Assembly (NCBI GenBank): GCA_902796805.1
Contig: CADBQG010000003.1
Span: 1-64,000, forward strand
Direction of reading: 5' to 3'
Origin: an uncultured Bacteroidota bacterium
Lineage (GTDB): Bacteria; Bacteroidota; Bacteroidia; Bacteroidales; WCHB1-69
Length of the DNA stretch: 64,000 nt
The position numbers were made by a program, and so were the translations under genes. The first letter of the stretch is position 1. Every line of letters starts with the position of its first letter. This document shows positions 42,329 to 52,500 of this stretch, piece by piece. The notes beneath the pieces are model-generated. The model did not search any database, was not told where the DNA came from, and worked only from the letters and a program-made list of their open reading frames with translations.

Positions 42329-44440
42329 GTGAAGAAGTATTTTGTTTATCTGTCAGTGCTTATGATTTTTGTAAATGGTTGCAAACAAGAGCATAAAAGC
42401 AAGACCCAGGCAATTATAGACAAAGAAAGCCGTGAGGTTCCCGACTTTTCCAAGGGTGTCATGGATGAGAAGATTCTGTGGTATCTTGGCCGTCTTTCCG
42501 ATGTGTGCGTGTCGCCGGACGGCAAGACAATACTCTATGCGGTAACTTATTATGACTACCGCGAAAACAAGGGCAACACCGAACTATACACCATGCCCGT
42601 TGAAGGCGGCGAACCGGTGCGTGTCACCGTTTCAGAGAATAGCGAGATGCAGCCGGTGTGGCGCCCCGACGGGAAAAAGGTGGCCTATCTTCTGGCCGGA
42701 GACAACGGCACGCAGATTTGGGAAAGCGATCCTGACGGAAAGAACGCCAAGGCTGTCAGCAGTTTGGACGGCGGCATAGACGGCTTCGGCTACTCTCCCG
42801 ATATGAAGCGCATCTGCTATTTCAAGAAGGTGCGCCTTGAACCCACCATTGAGGAACTTTACCACGACTTGCCTAAAACCAACGCCATGATCTACGATGA
42901 CCTGATGTACCGCCATTGGAACTACTGGGCCGACGGCACCTACAGCCACCTCTTTGTGGCCGACTATCCTTCGTTTGAGAATGCCGTTGACCTACAGGAA
43001 GGCAAAAAGTTCCATTGCCCCAACCCTCCTTTCGGCGGCATGGAGGAGGTTTCGTGGCATCCCGATGGAAACAGGCTGGTGTTCTGCTGTAAAACCCTCT
43101 CAGGAAAGGACTTTGCCGAAAGTACTAATACCGACATATTCCTCTATGACCTGAAATCCGGCACCGCCGCGAACCTAACGGAGTTCAACAAAGGTTACGA
43201 CATGGATCCTGTGATTTCGCCCGATGGAAGGAAGATGGCGTGGTGGAGCATGAAGACCGACGGTTTCGAGTCGGAGAAGCACAGGCTGATGGTATATGAC
43301 TTTGAGACTGGCAGCCACGAGGACTTCAGCGCTGAGTTCGACCAGGACGCGACCAACTTCTCATGGAGTGAGGATTCAAGGAAAGTGTATTTCACGAGCT
43401 GCAAAGAGGCCACATATCAGATATATTCGCTGGATTTGGAATCCAGGGTTATCGAGCAGATAACCGATGGTGATTGTGACTACAACACAGTTGCTGTGGC
43501 CTGCAACGGACGACTTGTGGCAACACGCACAACGCACGCGAACCCGTCGGAGATTTTCTCGATAGACTTGAAAGACGGGAGTGTAAGTAAGATCTCTTCG
43601 ATAAACGACGAGGTTCTTGGCAAGATAACACACGGCGAGACTGTGAAGCGCTGGGTGAAGACCACCGACGGCAAGCAGATGCTTGTGTGGGTGATTCTGC
43701 CCCCGAATTTCGATTCAACGAAAAAATATCCCGCACTTCTCTACTGTCAGGGCGGCCCGCAGTTGTCGGTGAGCCAGTTTTTCTCCTATCGGTGGAATTT
43801 CCAGATGATGGCAGCGCACGGCTATATAGTGGTCGCGCCCAACCGCCGCGGAGTGCCGGGGTTCGGCAGCGAGTGGAACGACCAGATCAGTGGCGACTAT
43901 GCCGGACAGAACATGAAGGACTATCTCTCTGCCATCGACGATGTGGCCAGGGAACCGTATGTTGACAAGGAGAGACTTGGCTGTGTGGGCGCAAGCTACG
44001 GCGGATTCTCGGTGTACTGGCTTGCTGGCCACCATGAGAAGCGGTTCAAGACATTCATTGCGCACTGCGGAATGTTCAATTTAGAGAGCTGGTATGCCAC
44101 CACAGAGGAACTCTTCTTTGCCAATCACGATATTGAAGGGCCGTATTGGAAGCAGCCGCAGCCCAAAACCTACAGTTTTTCCCCGCACAAGTTCGTGGGG
44201 AACTGGGATACGCCGATACTGGTGATACATGGAGGCAAAGACTTCCGTATTCCTTACACTGAAGGGATGCAGGCCTTCAACGCCGCGCAGATACAGGGCA
44301 TACCGAGCCGGTTTCTCTACTTCCCTGAAGAATGCCATTTCGTGTCGTCGCCGCAGAACTCCATGCTTTGGCAACGCGAATTCTTCCGCTGGCTCGACCA
44401 TTGGCTGAAACCCGACACCGAAAAGCAGGCCGCCAGATGA
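42329..44440 (+). CDS. S9 family (prolyl oligopeptidase-type) peptidase, lipoprotein
   Basis: A 703-residue protein starting at GTG, with a lipoprotein signal and lipid Cys18 (FVNGCKQ). A WD40-like beta-propeller runs from about residue 45 to 430 (repeated VSPDGK, WRPDGK, YSPDMK, ISPDGR, WSEDSR motifs). A C-terminal alpha/beta hydrolase follows. The catalytic serine is in GCVGASYGGFSVYW (about 550-563), the acid in HGGKDFRIP and the histidine in ECHFV. Related S9 enzymes are periplasmic dipeptidyl or acylaminoacyl peptidases used in peptide feeding. It overlaps the next gene by 4 bases. Confidence 0.9.
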   Translation: MKKYFVYLSVLMIFVNGCKQEHKSKTQAIIDKESREVPDFSKGVMDEKILWYLGRLSDVCVSPDGKTILYAVTYYDYRENKGNTELYTMPVEGGEPVRVTVSENSEMQPVWRPDGKKVAYLLAGDNGTQIWESDPDGKNAKAVSSLDGGIDGFGYSPDMKRICYFKKVRLEPTIEELYHDLPKTNAMIYDDLMYRHWNYWADGTYSHLFVADYPSFENAVDLQEGKKFHCPNPPFGGMEEVSWHPDGNRLVFCCKTLSGKDFAESTNTDIFLYDLKSGTAANLTEFNKGYDMDPVISPDGRKMAWWSMKTDGFESEKHRLMVYDFETGSHEDFSAEFDQDATNFSWSEDSRKVYFTSCKEATYQIYSLDLESRVIEQITDGDCDYNTVAVACNGRLVATRTTHANPSEIFSIDLKDGSVSKISSINDEVLGKITHGETVKRWVKTTDGKQMLVWVILPPNFDSTKKYPALLYCQGGPQLSVSQFFSYRWNFQMMAAHGYIVVAPNRRGVPGFGSEWNDQISGDYAGQNMKDYLSAIDDVAREPYVDKERLGCVGASYGGFSVYWLAGHHEKRFKTFIAHCGMFNLESWYATTEELFFANHDIEGPYWKQPQPKTYSFSPHKFVGNWDTPILVIHGGKDFRIPYTEGMQAFNAAQIQGIPSRFLYFPEECHFVSSPQNSMLWQREFFRWLDHWLKPDTEKQAAR

Positions 44441-45567
44441 AGTCAAACCCTTTCAAGCAGTTGAAGGAACTTTTCCGCGAGAAAACCGGCTGGAAGATCA
44501 TCGACGGATACCTGCTGAAAAAGATGCTCGGCTCGGTGGTGTTCTCAATAACGCTTCTCATGACTATAGTGGTGGTTTTCGATGTTTCGGAGAACATCCA
44601 GAGGTTCATGTCGCACAACGTCCCGGCCAAGGAGGTCATAACAGGATATTATCTCAATTTCATACCCTATTTCATAAACCTTTTCATACCGCTGTTCACA
44701 TTTATAAGCGTGATATGGTTCACATCGAAACTCTCATCCCACAACGAAATCATCTCCATTTTCGACAACGGAATCAGTTTCAACAGGATGTTGGTGCCGT
44801 ACATCACCGGGGCGATCATAATAATGCTCTTCTCGTTGGTCATGTCGAATTTCATCGTTCCGCGCACAAACCGCGAGCTCAACGAGTTCAAGTACAACTT
44901 TTTCGGGCGAAGAACATCAACATCGTCATATATTCATATAAAAAACTCCGCGAACAGCTACATTTTTGTGGAACACTGGGACAAATTGGAGGAGAAGGGC
45001 TATTTTTTCACTTTCGAGGAGTTCGACAACAATGCCATAAGGCAGAAGATTTCCGCCAACACCATCACCTACAGTGAGGATGACGGTGTATGGACACTGC
45101 ACAAGTACACTCGCAGGACTGTCGACAGCAGCGGGGTGGAGACAATAGTCACCGGGGAGAGCTTTGACACGACTCTGAACATCACGCCGATGAACCTCTA
45201 TCAGGACGCTTATGTGAGCGAGACGATGTCGTACAGAGAGCTTCGCAGGTTCATCAAGGAAGAGAAAAAGAGGGGGTCGTCGCTGTTGGCAAACTACCAG
45301 ATTGAACAGCACAAGCGGTTGGCCAACCCGTTAGGAATAATAATAATGACGTTGCTGGGCGTGAGCGTGTCGTGCCGCAAGTCGAGCAGAGGGGTGGGAG
45401 TGCACATCTTCATAGGCATGGGTCTTGCATTCACCTTCATTTTCCTCCAGCAGATCTCGACTGTTTTTTCCGTCTCGGGCGGTTTGCCCCCGATATTGGG
45501 CACATGGTTTCCCAACTTGATATTTGCTGCTATAACCGTAGTCATGCTGAAAATAACGCCGAAATGA
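44437..45567 (+). CDS. LptF/LptG family permease (YjgP/YjgQ)
   Basis: A 376-residue inner-membrane protein of the LPS-export ABC transporter. About six membrane helices are visible: two clusters near 30-120 and three helices near 280-376, separated by a periplasmic beta-jellyroll part. The start motif IIDGYLLKKMLGSVVFSITL (about 19-38) is typical. The ATG at 44437 overlaps the S9 stop (ATGA), and the longer frame from 44332 overlaps that gene. LptF and LptG cannot be told apart here, and the ATPase LptB is not in the window. Confidence 0.88.
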   Translation: MKSNPFKQLKELFREKTGWKIIDGYLLKKMLGSVVFSITLLMTIVVVFDVSENIQRFMSHNVPAKEVITGYYLNFIPYFINLFIPLFTFISVIWFTSKLSSHNEIISIFDNGISFNRMLVPYITGAIIIMLFSLVMSNFIVPRTNRELNEFKYNFFGRRTSTSSYIHIKNSANSYIFVEHWDKLEEKGYFFTFEEFDNNAIRQKISANTITYSEDDGVWTLHKYTRRTVDSSGVETIVTGESFDTTLNITPMNLYQDAYVSETMSYRELRRFIKEEKKRGSSLLANYQIEQHKRLANPLGIIIMTLLGVSVSCRKSSRGVGVHIFIGMGLAFTFIFLQQISTVFSVSGGLPPILGTWFPNLIFAAITVVMLKITPK

Positions 45568-45698
45568 CGCCTGTTTCCCGCAAGTTGTAAAATTATTTCG
45601 TTAAAATCTATAATCATTAAATAGTATATATATTTATACATGTATTTTTGAGTTCATATATTTTTTTCACAACGAAAAAAAGGTATGAGAAAATTTTT

Positions 45699-45706
45699 TA
45701 ACTTTG
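45699..45706 (+). promoter_or_regulatory. Promoter -7 box (TAACTTTG) for the three-gene outer-membrane cassette
   Basis: TAACTTTG fits TAnnTTTG, 47 bases before the ATG at 45754. The 45568-45753 gap is very AT-rich and holds nothing else recognisable. Confidence 0.6.
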
Positions 45707-45753
45707 CAGGCTTGTTATAATGTGGAATAGAATTTAATGTTTAATATAAATTA

Positions 45754-48700
45754 ATGGCTATGATTAAAAAATTACTCGCAACTTTAGGAGTAATCATCCT
45801 GTTCGCCGGTGCGGCATTCTCACAGAGCCAGATTAAGGGTAAAGTGATAGACCAGACGAAATCACCTTTGGCATACACAAGGGTGTTTTTGAAGGTCGGA
45901 GACCGCGTTGTAAACATGGCTACGGCCGACGCGAACGGTGATTACACATTGTTCAACATCGATGCCGGAACTTACGATTTGGAGGCGGACGCTCAGATGA
46001 CCTGCAAGAAGTCTCAGAAGAAGACAGGCGTGAACGTGCCGTCGAACCAGATTATGTTCATTGATTTCGAAATCGACTGCACATCAGATGTTGCTGAAGT
46101 CGTGATCACCTACGAGCCTCCGGTGTTCTCTGCCGACAACACTACGTCTTCAAGCCGTTTGTCGGGCGACAATGTGCGCAACACCCCCGGTCGTTCCGTG
46201 GAGTCAGCCCTCGCGAACTTGGAGGGTGTGTCGTCTGTGGACGGCAACATGTCGTCGGTGCGCGGTAACCGTTCCGACGGACAGCAGACCATTGTGGATG
46301 GTATGCGCGTGCGTGGCGGTACGGGTGTCTCGATGTCTTCCATCGAGGAGGTGCAGTTGATACAAGGCGGTGTGCCGGCCGAGTACGGCGACGGTACCTC
46401 TTTCACCGTCATCACCACAAAGCAGGCTCCCAAGGACTTCCACGGCTCATTCGAGTTGCGCGGCTCAATCGACGGATACAACAACTTCCTCGCGGCCGCT
46501 TCTGTTTCCGGTCCCCTGTTGAAGGGCAAGACCAAAAACGACCCCACAAGGATCGGATTCCTGTTCAGCGGTGAGGTTTCCTATACACACGACTACTCGC
46601 CTCTCCGCGGCGGCTACTGGGTTGCCAACGACGATGTGCTCGAGTCTATCATCGCGAACCCGATACGCTACAGCCAGTCGGAATTCGGCGCTCACTACCT
46701 TGAGGCCGCATACCTCACAAGCGACGCCTTCCACAAAGAGCGCGTGCGCAAGAACGCCGGCTCATGGGACTATCTCGGACAGTTAAAGCTCGACTTCATC
46801 CTCGGAAAGAGACATAACATGAAACTCTCCCTCAGCGGCTCATACGAGTACATCAAAGGCAAGTCGTGGGGTATGACTTCGGCCCTCTTCAACAATTTCA
46901 ACAACCCGATATCAACCTCGAGCATGGCCCGTGCGAACGCCCGCTTCAACCACCGCGTGATTACCGACACTACTGGAAACGCGGTTCTCAAGAACCTCAT
47001 GTATGACATCAACGTGTCGTACACACGTATCGACGGCCGCTCCTACGACGCTAACCACAAGGACAACCTGTTCGAATACGGCTACCTCGGCCAGTTTACA
47101 ACCAACAAAGTGAGGAGCTACTCGTACAACGACGAGCTCACAATCAATATAGACAGTGTGCCTGCGATATTCTACAACGCCTACCAGTTCAACGGCTGGT
47201 GGGATTCTGTAGTAACATTCAGAATCCACCCCAACTACAACTGCAACCCCGTGCTCGCGCAATACACACTCAACTTCCTCGACCGTTTCCCGACAGAGAC
47301 CATTTATGACTACTACGGAACAACTATGATTCCATACGACCTTAACCTCTACCAGCAGTTCGGCGCCTTGAGGAACGGTGACAGCCCCGAGTCGATCTAC
47401 TCGATGTACACATCGCCCGGCGTTGTACTCTCCGGCTACAGCAAGTCGTCGTCTGACCAGTTGGGCGTGAAGGCCAGTGTCTCGATGAACATCAAGGATC
47501 ATGAGCTGAAGTTCGGTTACGACTTCGAGAAGCTGACATACCGCGGCTGGGGAATCTCCCCCACAGCACTGTGGCAGCTCATGCGCAACGAGACCAACTA
47601 CCATATATCAGAGCTTGACCTCGACAACCCCATCATAAGCGACAACGGCGAAAACATCTATATTGACTATAACCGTTTGAACAAACTCGAGGACCAGACA
47701 GTTTTCGACAGAAACCTTCGTACAGCCCTTGGAATGGATCCCAACGGTTCAGAATGGATTGACATCGACAACCTGACGCCGAACACTTTCGATGTGAGCA
47801 TGTTCTCAGCTGAAGAGCTCCTGCTCGGAACCTCTTCCGGCGCCGGCTCACTTGTAAGCTACTATGGTTATGACTACACCGGAAAGAAGTACAACAAGAA
47901 GACAACAATCGACGACTTCTTCAACGGTGTTGACAAGAACGGACAGAAGACCTACCACATAGGCGCCTACGAGCCTATCTACATGGCATTCTACATCCAG
48001 GACAAGTTTGCCATAAACTCATTGCTTTTCAACATCGGTCTCCGTGTTGACCGTTTCGACGCGAACCAGCCGGTGCTGAAGGACCCGTATCTTTTCCGCG
48101 AAGCCTATACCGTGGGCCAGCTCCGCAACATCAACAAGGATCTCAACTTTGTTGAGAACGCGACCAGCGACTGGGTTGTTTATTGTGCCGGAGAAAACGT
48201 TTACATGAGCGAGGCTGACATTGCCGCCGACGGTTTCACCGAAAATTCAATCATAGGTTACCGTTACGGCGACACTTGGTACGACGCGAAAGGTAACATC
48301 GTTACAGACCCTGAGGCAGAGCTTTCCATGATCATGAGCCCTGTGCTCAAGAACGAGGTTAACCCTGAAGCCATCACAAAAGTTGAGGCCGCCGCTTTCA
48401 CGGACTACAAGGCCCAATGGTCGGTGATGCCGCGTATCTCCTTCTCTTTTCCTGTAAGCGACAACTCATTGTTCTACGCACACTACAACATCATAACCTC
48501 ACGTCCAACAAACCTGCAGATTTCGCCTGTTGACTACATGTTCATCTCAAGGCGTAACTCCGCAAGCAACATTGTGTACAACCCGAGCATGAAGCCGCAG
48601 CAGAGTATCGACTACGAAATCGGTTTCCGTCAGAAGATCGGTGCGCGTTCAGCCATCAGCATCAGCGCATACTATTCCGAAAAGCGTAACCAGATTCAGG

Positions 48701-49539
48701 CGTACCGCTTCTCGGGCGCATATCCGAACACTTACTATTCGTTCCAGAACATAGACTTCGGAACAGTTCAAGGTTTCACATTCTCATACAAGATGAACAG
48801 GACCAAGAATATGACACTTTCTGCCAACTACACACTCCAGTTCGCGAAGGGTACCGGTTCAAGCTCGCAGTCGCAGCTGTCGATTATCGCTTCCGGCCAG
48901 CCGAACCTCAGAACCCTCACCAACCTTTCATTCGACCAGCGTCACAGAATCGGTGTCAACTTCGACTATCGTTTCGAGAGCGGCCTGAACTACGACGGCC
49001 CGAAGTCTGAGAAAGTGAAGATTGTTGACGGCAAGGAGACTGTTAAGACGATAGAGTGGCTTGCCAACACCGGATTCTCGTTCTTGTTCTCGGCTGCTTC
49101 AGGAACACCGTACACACGTTCCAGCACGCCTTATTCAACCATCGTTTCGGGAACACGTTCAACACTTTCCGGTTCTATAAACGGCTCGAACCTTCCTTGG
49201 CAGTACCAGGCCGACCTGCGTATAGACAAGACCTTCATGTTCAACTTCAACAAGAACAAGAAGGACGAGAACGGCAAGGCGAAGGCAGCGAAGATGGGCT
49301 ATGTTACTGTTTACATTGACATCCAGAACCTCTTCAACTTCAAGAACGTGATTTCAGTTTACGACTACACAGGCAACCCCGACGACGACGGTTACCTCTC
49401 GGCTGCCACTTACCAGCAGCAGATCAACTCCCAGATCTATGTTCCCGCATACATAAACTACTACCAGATGAGGATGCAGACACCTTATAACTACAGCCGT
49501 CCATTCCGTGCAAGTTTGGGTGTCCAGTTCGGATTTTAA
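45754..49539 (+). CDS. TonB-dependent receptor-like outer membrane barrel (cassette gene 1)
   Basis: A 1261-residue protein. The signal peptide is about 1-24 and ends AAFSQ. A carboxypeptidase-regulatory-like beta domain (QIKGKVIDQTKSPLAYTRVF, about 26-108) is followed by a plug domain. The plug begins about 115 with AEVVITYEPP and includes TPGRSVESALANLEGV and IQGGVPAEYGDG. The remainder is a large barrel ending in a terminal Phe (ASLGVQFGF). The domain order matches SusC/RagA-like receptors, but no SusD-like lipoprotein is nearby. Gene 2 starts 25 bases later, so the partner appears to be the 1569-aa secreted protein. Codon use is strongly biased, suggesting high expression. The ligand is unknown. 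Confidence 0.85.
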   Translation: MAMIKKLLATLGVIILFAGAAFSQSQIKGKVIDQTKSPLAYTRVFLKVGDRVVNMATADANGDYTLFNIDAGTYDLEADAQMTCKKSQKKTGVNVPSNQIMFIDFEIDCTSDVAEVVITYEPPVFSADNTTSSSRLSGDNVRNTPGRSVESALANLEGVSSVDGNMSSVRGNRSDGQQTIVDGMRVRGGTGVSMSSIEEVQLIQGGVPAEYGDGTSFTVITTKQAPKDFHGSFELRGSIDGYNNFLAAASVSGPLLKGKTKNDPTRIGFLFSGEVSYTHDYSPLRGGYWVANDDVLESIIANPIRYSQSEFGAHYLEAAYLTSDAFHKERVRKNAGSWDYLGQLKLDFILGKRHNMKLSLSGSYEYIKGKSWGMTSALFNNFNNPISTSSMARANARFNHRVITDTTGNAVLKNLMYDINVSYTRIDGRSYDANHKDNLFEYGYLGQFTTNKVRSYSYNDELTINIDSVPAIFYNAYQFNGWWDSVVTFRIHPNYNCNPVLAQYTLNFLDRFPTETIYDYYGTTMIPYDLNLYQQFGALRNGDSPESIYSMYTSPGVVLSGYSKSSSDQLGVKASVSMNIKDHELKFGYDFEKLTYRGWGISPTALWQLMRNETNYHISELDLDNPIISDNGENIYIDYNRLNKLEDQTVFDRNLRTALGMDPNGSEWIDIDNLTPNTFDVSMFSAEELLLGTSSGAGSLVSYYGYDYTGKKYNKKTTIDDFFNGVDKNGQKTYHIGAYEPIYMAFYIQDKFAINSLLFNIGLRVDRFDANQPVLKDPYLFREAYTVGQLRNINKDLNFVENATSDWVVYCAGENVYMSEADIAADGFTENSIIGYRYGDTWYDAKGNIVTDPEAELSMIMSPVLKNEVNPEAITKVEAAAFTDYKAQWSVMPRISFSFPVSDNSLFYAHYNIITSRPTNLQISPVDYMFISRRNSASNIVYNPSMKPQQSIDYEIGFRQKIGARSAISISAYYSEKRNQIQAYRFSGAYPNTYYSFQNIDFGTVQGFTFSYKMNRTKNMTLSANYTLQFAKGTGSSSQSQLSIIASGQPNLRTLTNLSFDQRHRIGVNFDYRFESGLNYDGPKSEKVKIVDGKETVKTIEWLANTGFSFLFSAASGTPYTRSSTPYSTIVSGTRSTLSGSINGSNLPWQYQADLRIDKTFMFNFNKNKKDENGKAKAAKMGYVTVYIDIQNLFNFKNVISVYDYTGNPDDDGYLSAATYQQQINSQIYVPAYINYYQMRMQTPYNYSRPFRASLGVQFGF

Positions 49540-49564
49540 TCAATAGAAAAAAAATAAAAGATAT

Positions 49565-52500
49565 ATGAAAAGTATTAAACAAATTTTCTGCTTGACACTT
49601 CTGACGGTGCTGCTGGCCTCCGGCTCGCTGCACGCCGAAAAGGTAAAGGGAGTGGTTAAACGTTCTTCCTCATCGAAGCCCGCAGAATCAGCTACTTGTC
49701 TTCCGGCAACGAGTTCCAACGAGCTTACGGTGAACAATGTGCGCGCCTACATAGAGACAGGCGGTACGATGTGGTTCAAGGAAGTTTCAGAATACGAGGT
49801 TCCCAAAGGATCTGGAAAGACTTCCATGTTCTCATCAGGTCTTTGGATCGGCGGTCTGGACGTGAACGGCCAGCTCAAGCTCGCTGCTGTGCGTTTCAGG
49901 CAGTTGGGTGACGACTACTGGACTGGCCCGCTCAAGATCACCGGCGCCAGCACCACGCAGTCCACATGTATCAAATTCGACAAGCTTTTCAAGATCACGC
50001 GTGCCGAGGTTGACGACCACATTTCGAGTTACAACACCTCAGGATACGTTATGCCGTCGAGCATCGCCAACTGGCCAGCCCACGGCGACGAGGGCTATTC
50101 ATACTATCTCGCTCCTTTCAAGGATGTGAATGAGAACGGTGTGTATGACCCCGAAAACGGCGACTATCCGTACTATGATGTGAACAACGACCTCTGTCCG
50201 TGGACGGAGCAGAACATCGCGTTGGCCGCGAAGCACGAGCTGCCGAGAACCCCTGAGGACATCCTCTACTACGGCGACAACTGGCAGAACTCCAACGGTA
50301 TGATCTATTCAGACCATGTGCTCAAAGGCGACGAGACACTTTTCTGGATATTCAACGACAACGCCGGTCCGCACACCGAATCGAAAGGCCCCGCCATCGG
50401 CCTTGAAATCCGCGGCCAGGCTTTTGGTTTTTCTACAAACGACGAGTTGAACAACATGACTTTCTACTCATACGAAATCATCAACCGTTCTACTTACACC
50501 CTTACCAACACCTATTTCTCACAGTGGACTGACCCTGACCTCGGTTTTGCAGAGGACGACTTTGTAGGCTGTGACGTTTCAAGAGGTTTGGGATACTGCT
50601 ACAACGGCTCCAACGTTGACGGTTCCGGCCAAAGCTGGGCTTACGGAGATCAGCCGCCTGCAGTTGGTGTGGACTTCTTCCAGGGACCGTATATGGACCC
50701 GGATGGTCGCGACAACCCGAAATTCTACCAGGACAGCGCGATTTATGAAGACTATTGTAAGAAATTCGTCGGCAACACCGTTAACCCGGCCGACCAGATG
50801 GCCATCAACGGTGTGAACTTCGGCGACAGCATCGTTGACAACGAGCGTTTCGGTATGAGAAGGTTCGTGTTCCACAACAACTCGAGCGGTCCTGTAGGCG
50901 ACCCGAGCGTTGCTTTTGAGTACTATAACCTGTTGCAGGGTATATGGAAGGACAACACCAAGATGCGTTTCGGCGGCAACGCCCATGCGTCTAACGGTGG
51001 TAACGGCCCCGCCTGCGACTTCATGTTCCCGGGTCTTTCGGATCCGTGTAACTGGGGAACCCAGGGCGAGACTCCTCCTGCAATCCCGGGTAACCAGGGA
51101 TGGACTGAACAGGCTGTGGGCAACGCGCCCGCCGACCGTCGTATAATGCAGTCAGCCGGCCCGTTCACCTTGAAACCCGGTTCCGTCAACTACATCACAG
51201 TGGGTATTCCATGGGCACGTGCCGCTCAGGGTGGCGCCATGGCTTCTGTAGAGCTCCTCAAACGCGCCGACGACAAGTGCCAGCTTCTGTTCGAGAACTG
51301 CTTCAAGACACTCGACGGCCCCGACGCTCCGGATGTAACTATCCGTGAGCTCGAGAACGAGTTGATACTCTACATCTCGAACAACAACCCGAGAAGAAAC
51401 AACTATCATGAGACATATTCTGAGATCGACCCGAGAATCCCGAGAACTGTTGAGTCAACAAAGCTTGTTGAACTTCAGGATTCAGTGATGGCCTACACAG
51501 CCGACGCACGCGATACAGTCATCTATACAACAAAGTATGAAACTGTAACAACCATTGACACTCTTTCAACAAAAGACCGTTCATACGTTTTCGAAGGTTA
51601 TCAGATTTACCAATTGAAGAGCGCTTCAGTAAGTGTTACCGACCTTGACGACGCCAACAAGGCACGTCTCGTTGCGCAGTGCGACATCCAAAACGACGCC
51701 AAGCAGCTTATCAACTGGATTTACAACGACGCTCTCGGCACCTCAGTTGCCACAGAGATGGTTAACGGTGCAAATGCCGGCATATCCCACTCATTCAGAA
51801 TCACAGAAGACAAGTTTGCAACCGGTACTAACCCGCAGCTTGTGAACCATAAGGAGTACTACTTCTTAGTTATTGCCTACGGTTACAACCAATACAAGAA
51901 ATTCAGTCTTGACGCCGACAACCTCGACGGCCAGACGACAACCTATCTTGCAGGTCGCCGCAACATCGAAGTTGCAGTGGGTATTCCTCACAAGCCGGTT
52001 GAGAGCATCCTCAATTCAAAATACGGCGACGTGCCTATGATTACCCGTATCGAAGGTCAGGGCAACGGCGGCTTCTACCTCGATATGACCGACGAGTCGC
52101 GCGAGAAGATTCTTGCAAACAATGTTTACAACAACATCCAGTACAAGAACAACTACGGTCCGCTTAACATCCAGGTTGTTGACCCGTTGAAGGTTAAGCC
52201 TTACGACTACACCATCAAGTTCCTCCCCAACGACGTTTCAGAGGATGTAAACGACAGCACAATGTGGCAGTTGACAATCTCCGACGAGGTAACCGACGAG
52301 GAGCTGAATGAGATGGGGCTCGAGAGGACAATAACAGCCGCTATGCCTATCAGCATGACTAACGAACAGTTGTTCCTCGACTTGGGTATCTCAATATCAA
52401 TCAAGAACGCCAACTTCAAGGTTTACCAGGCCAACCTTGACGAGCACATCATGAGCGGTGACGGTTACACGTTCGCTAACACTTCATACTATGCGCAGCC

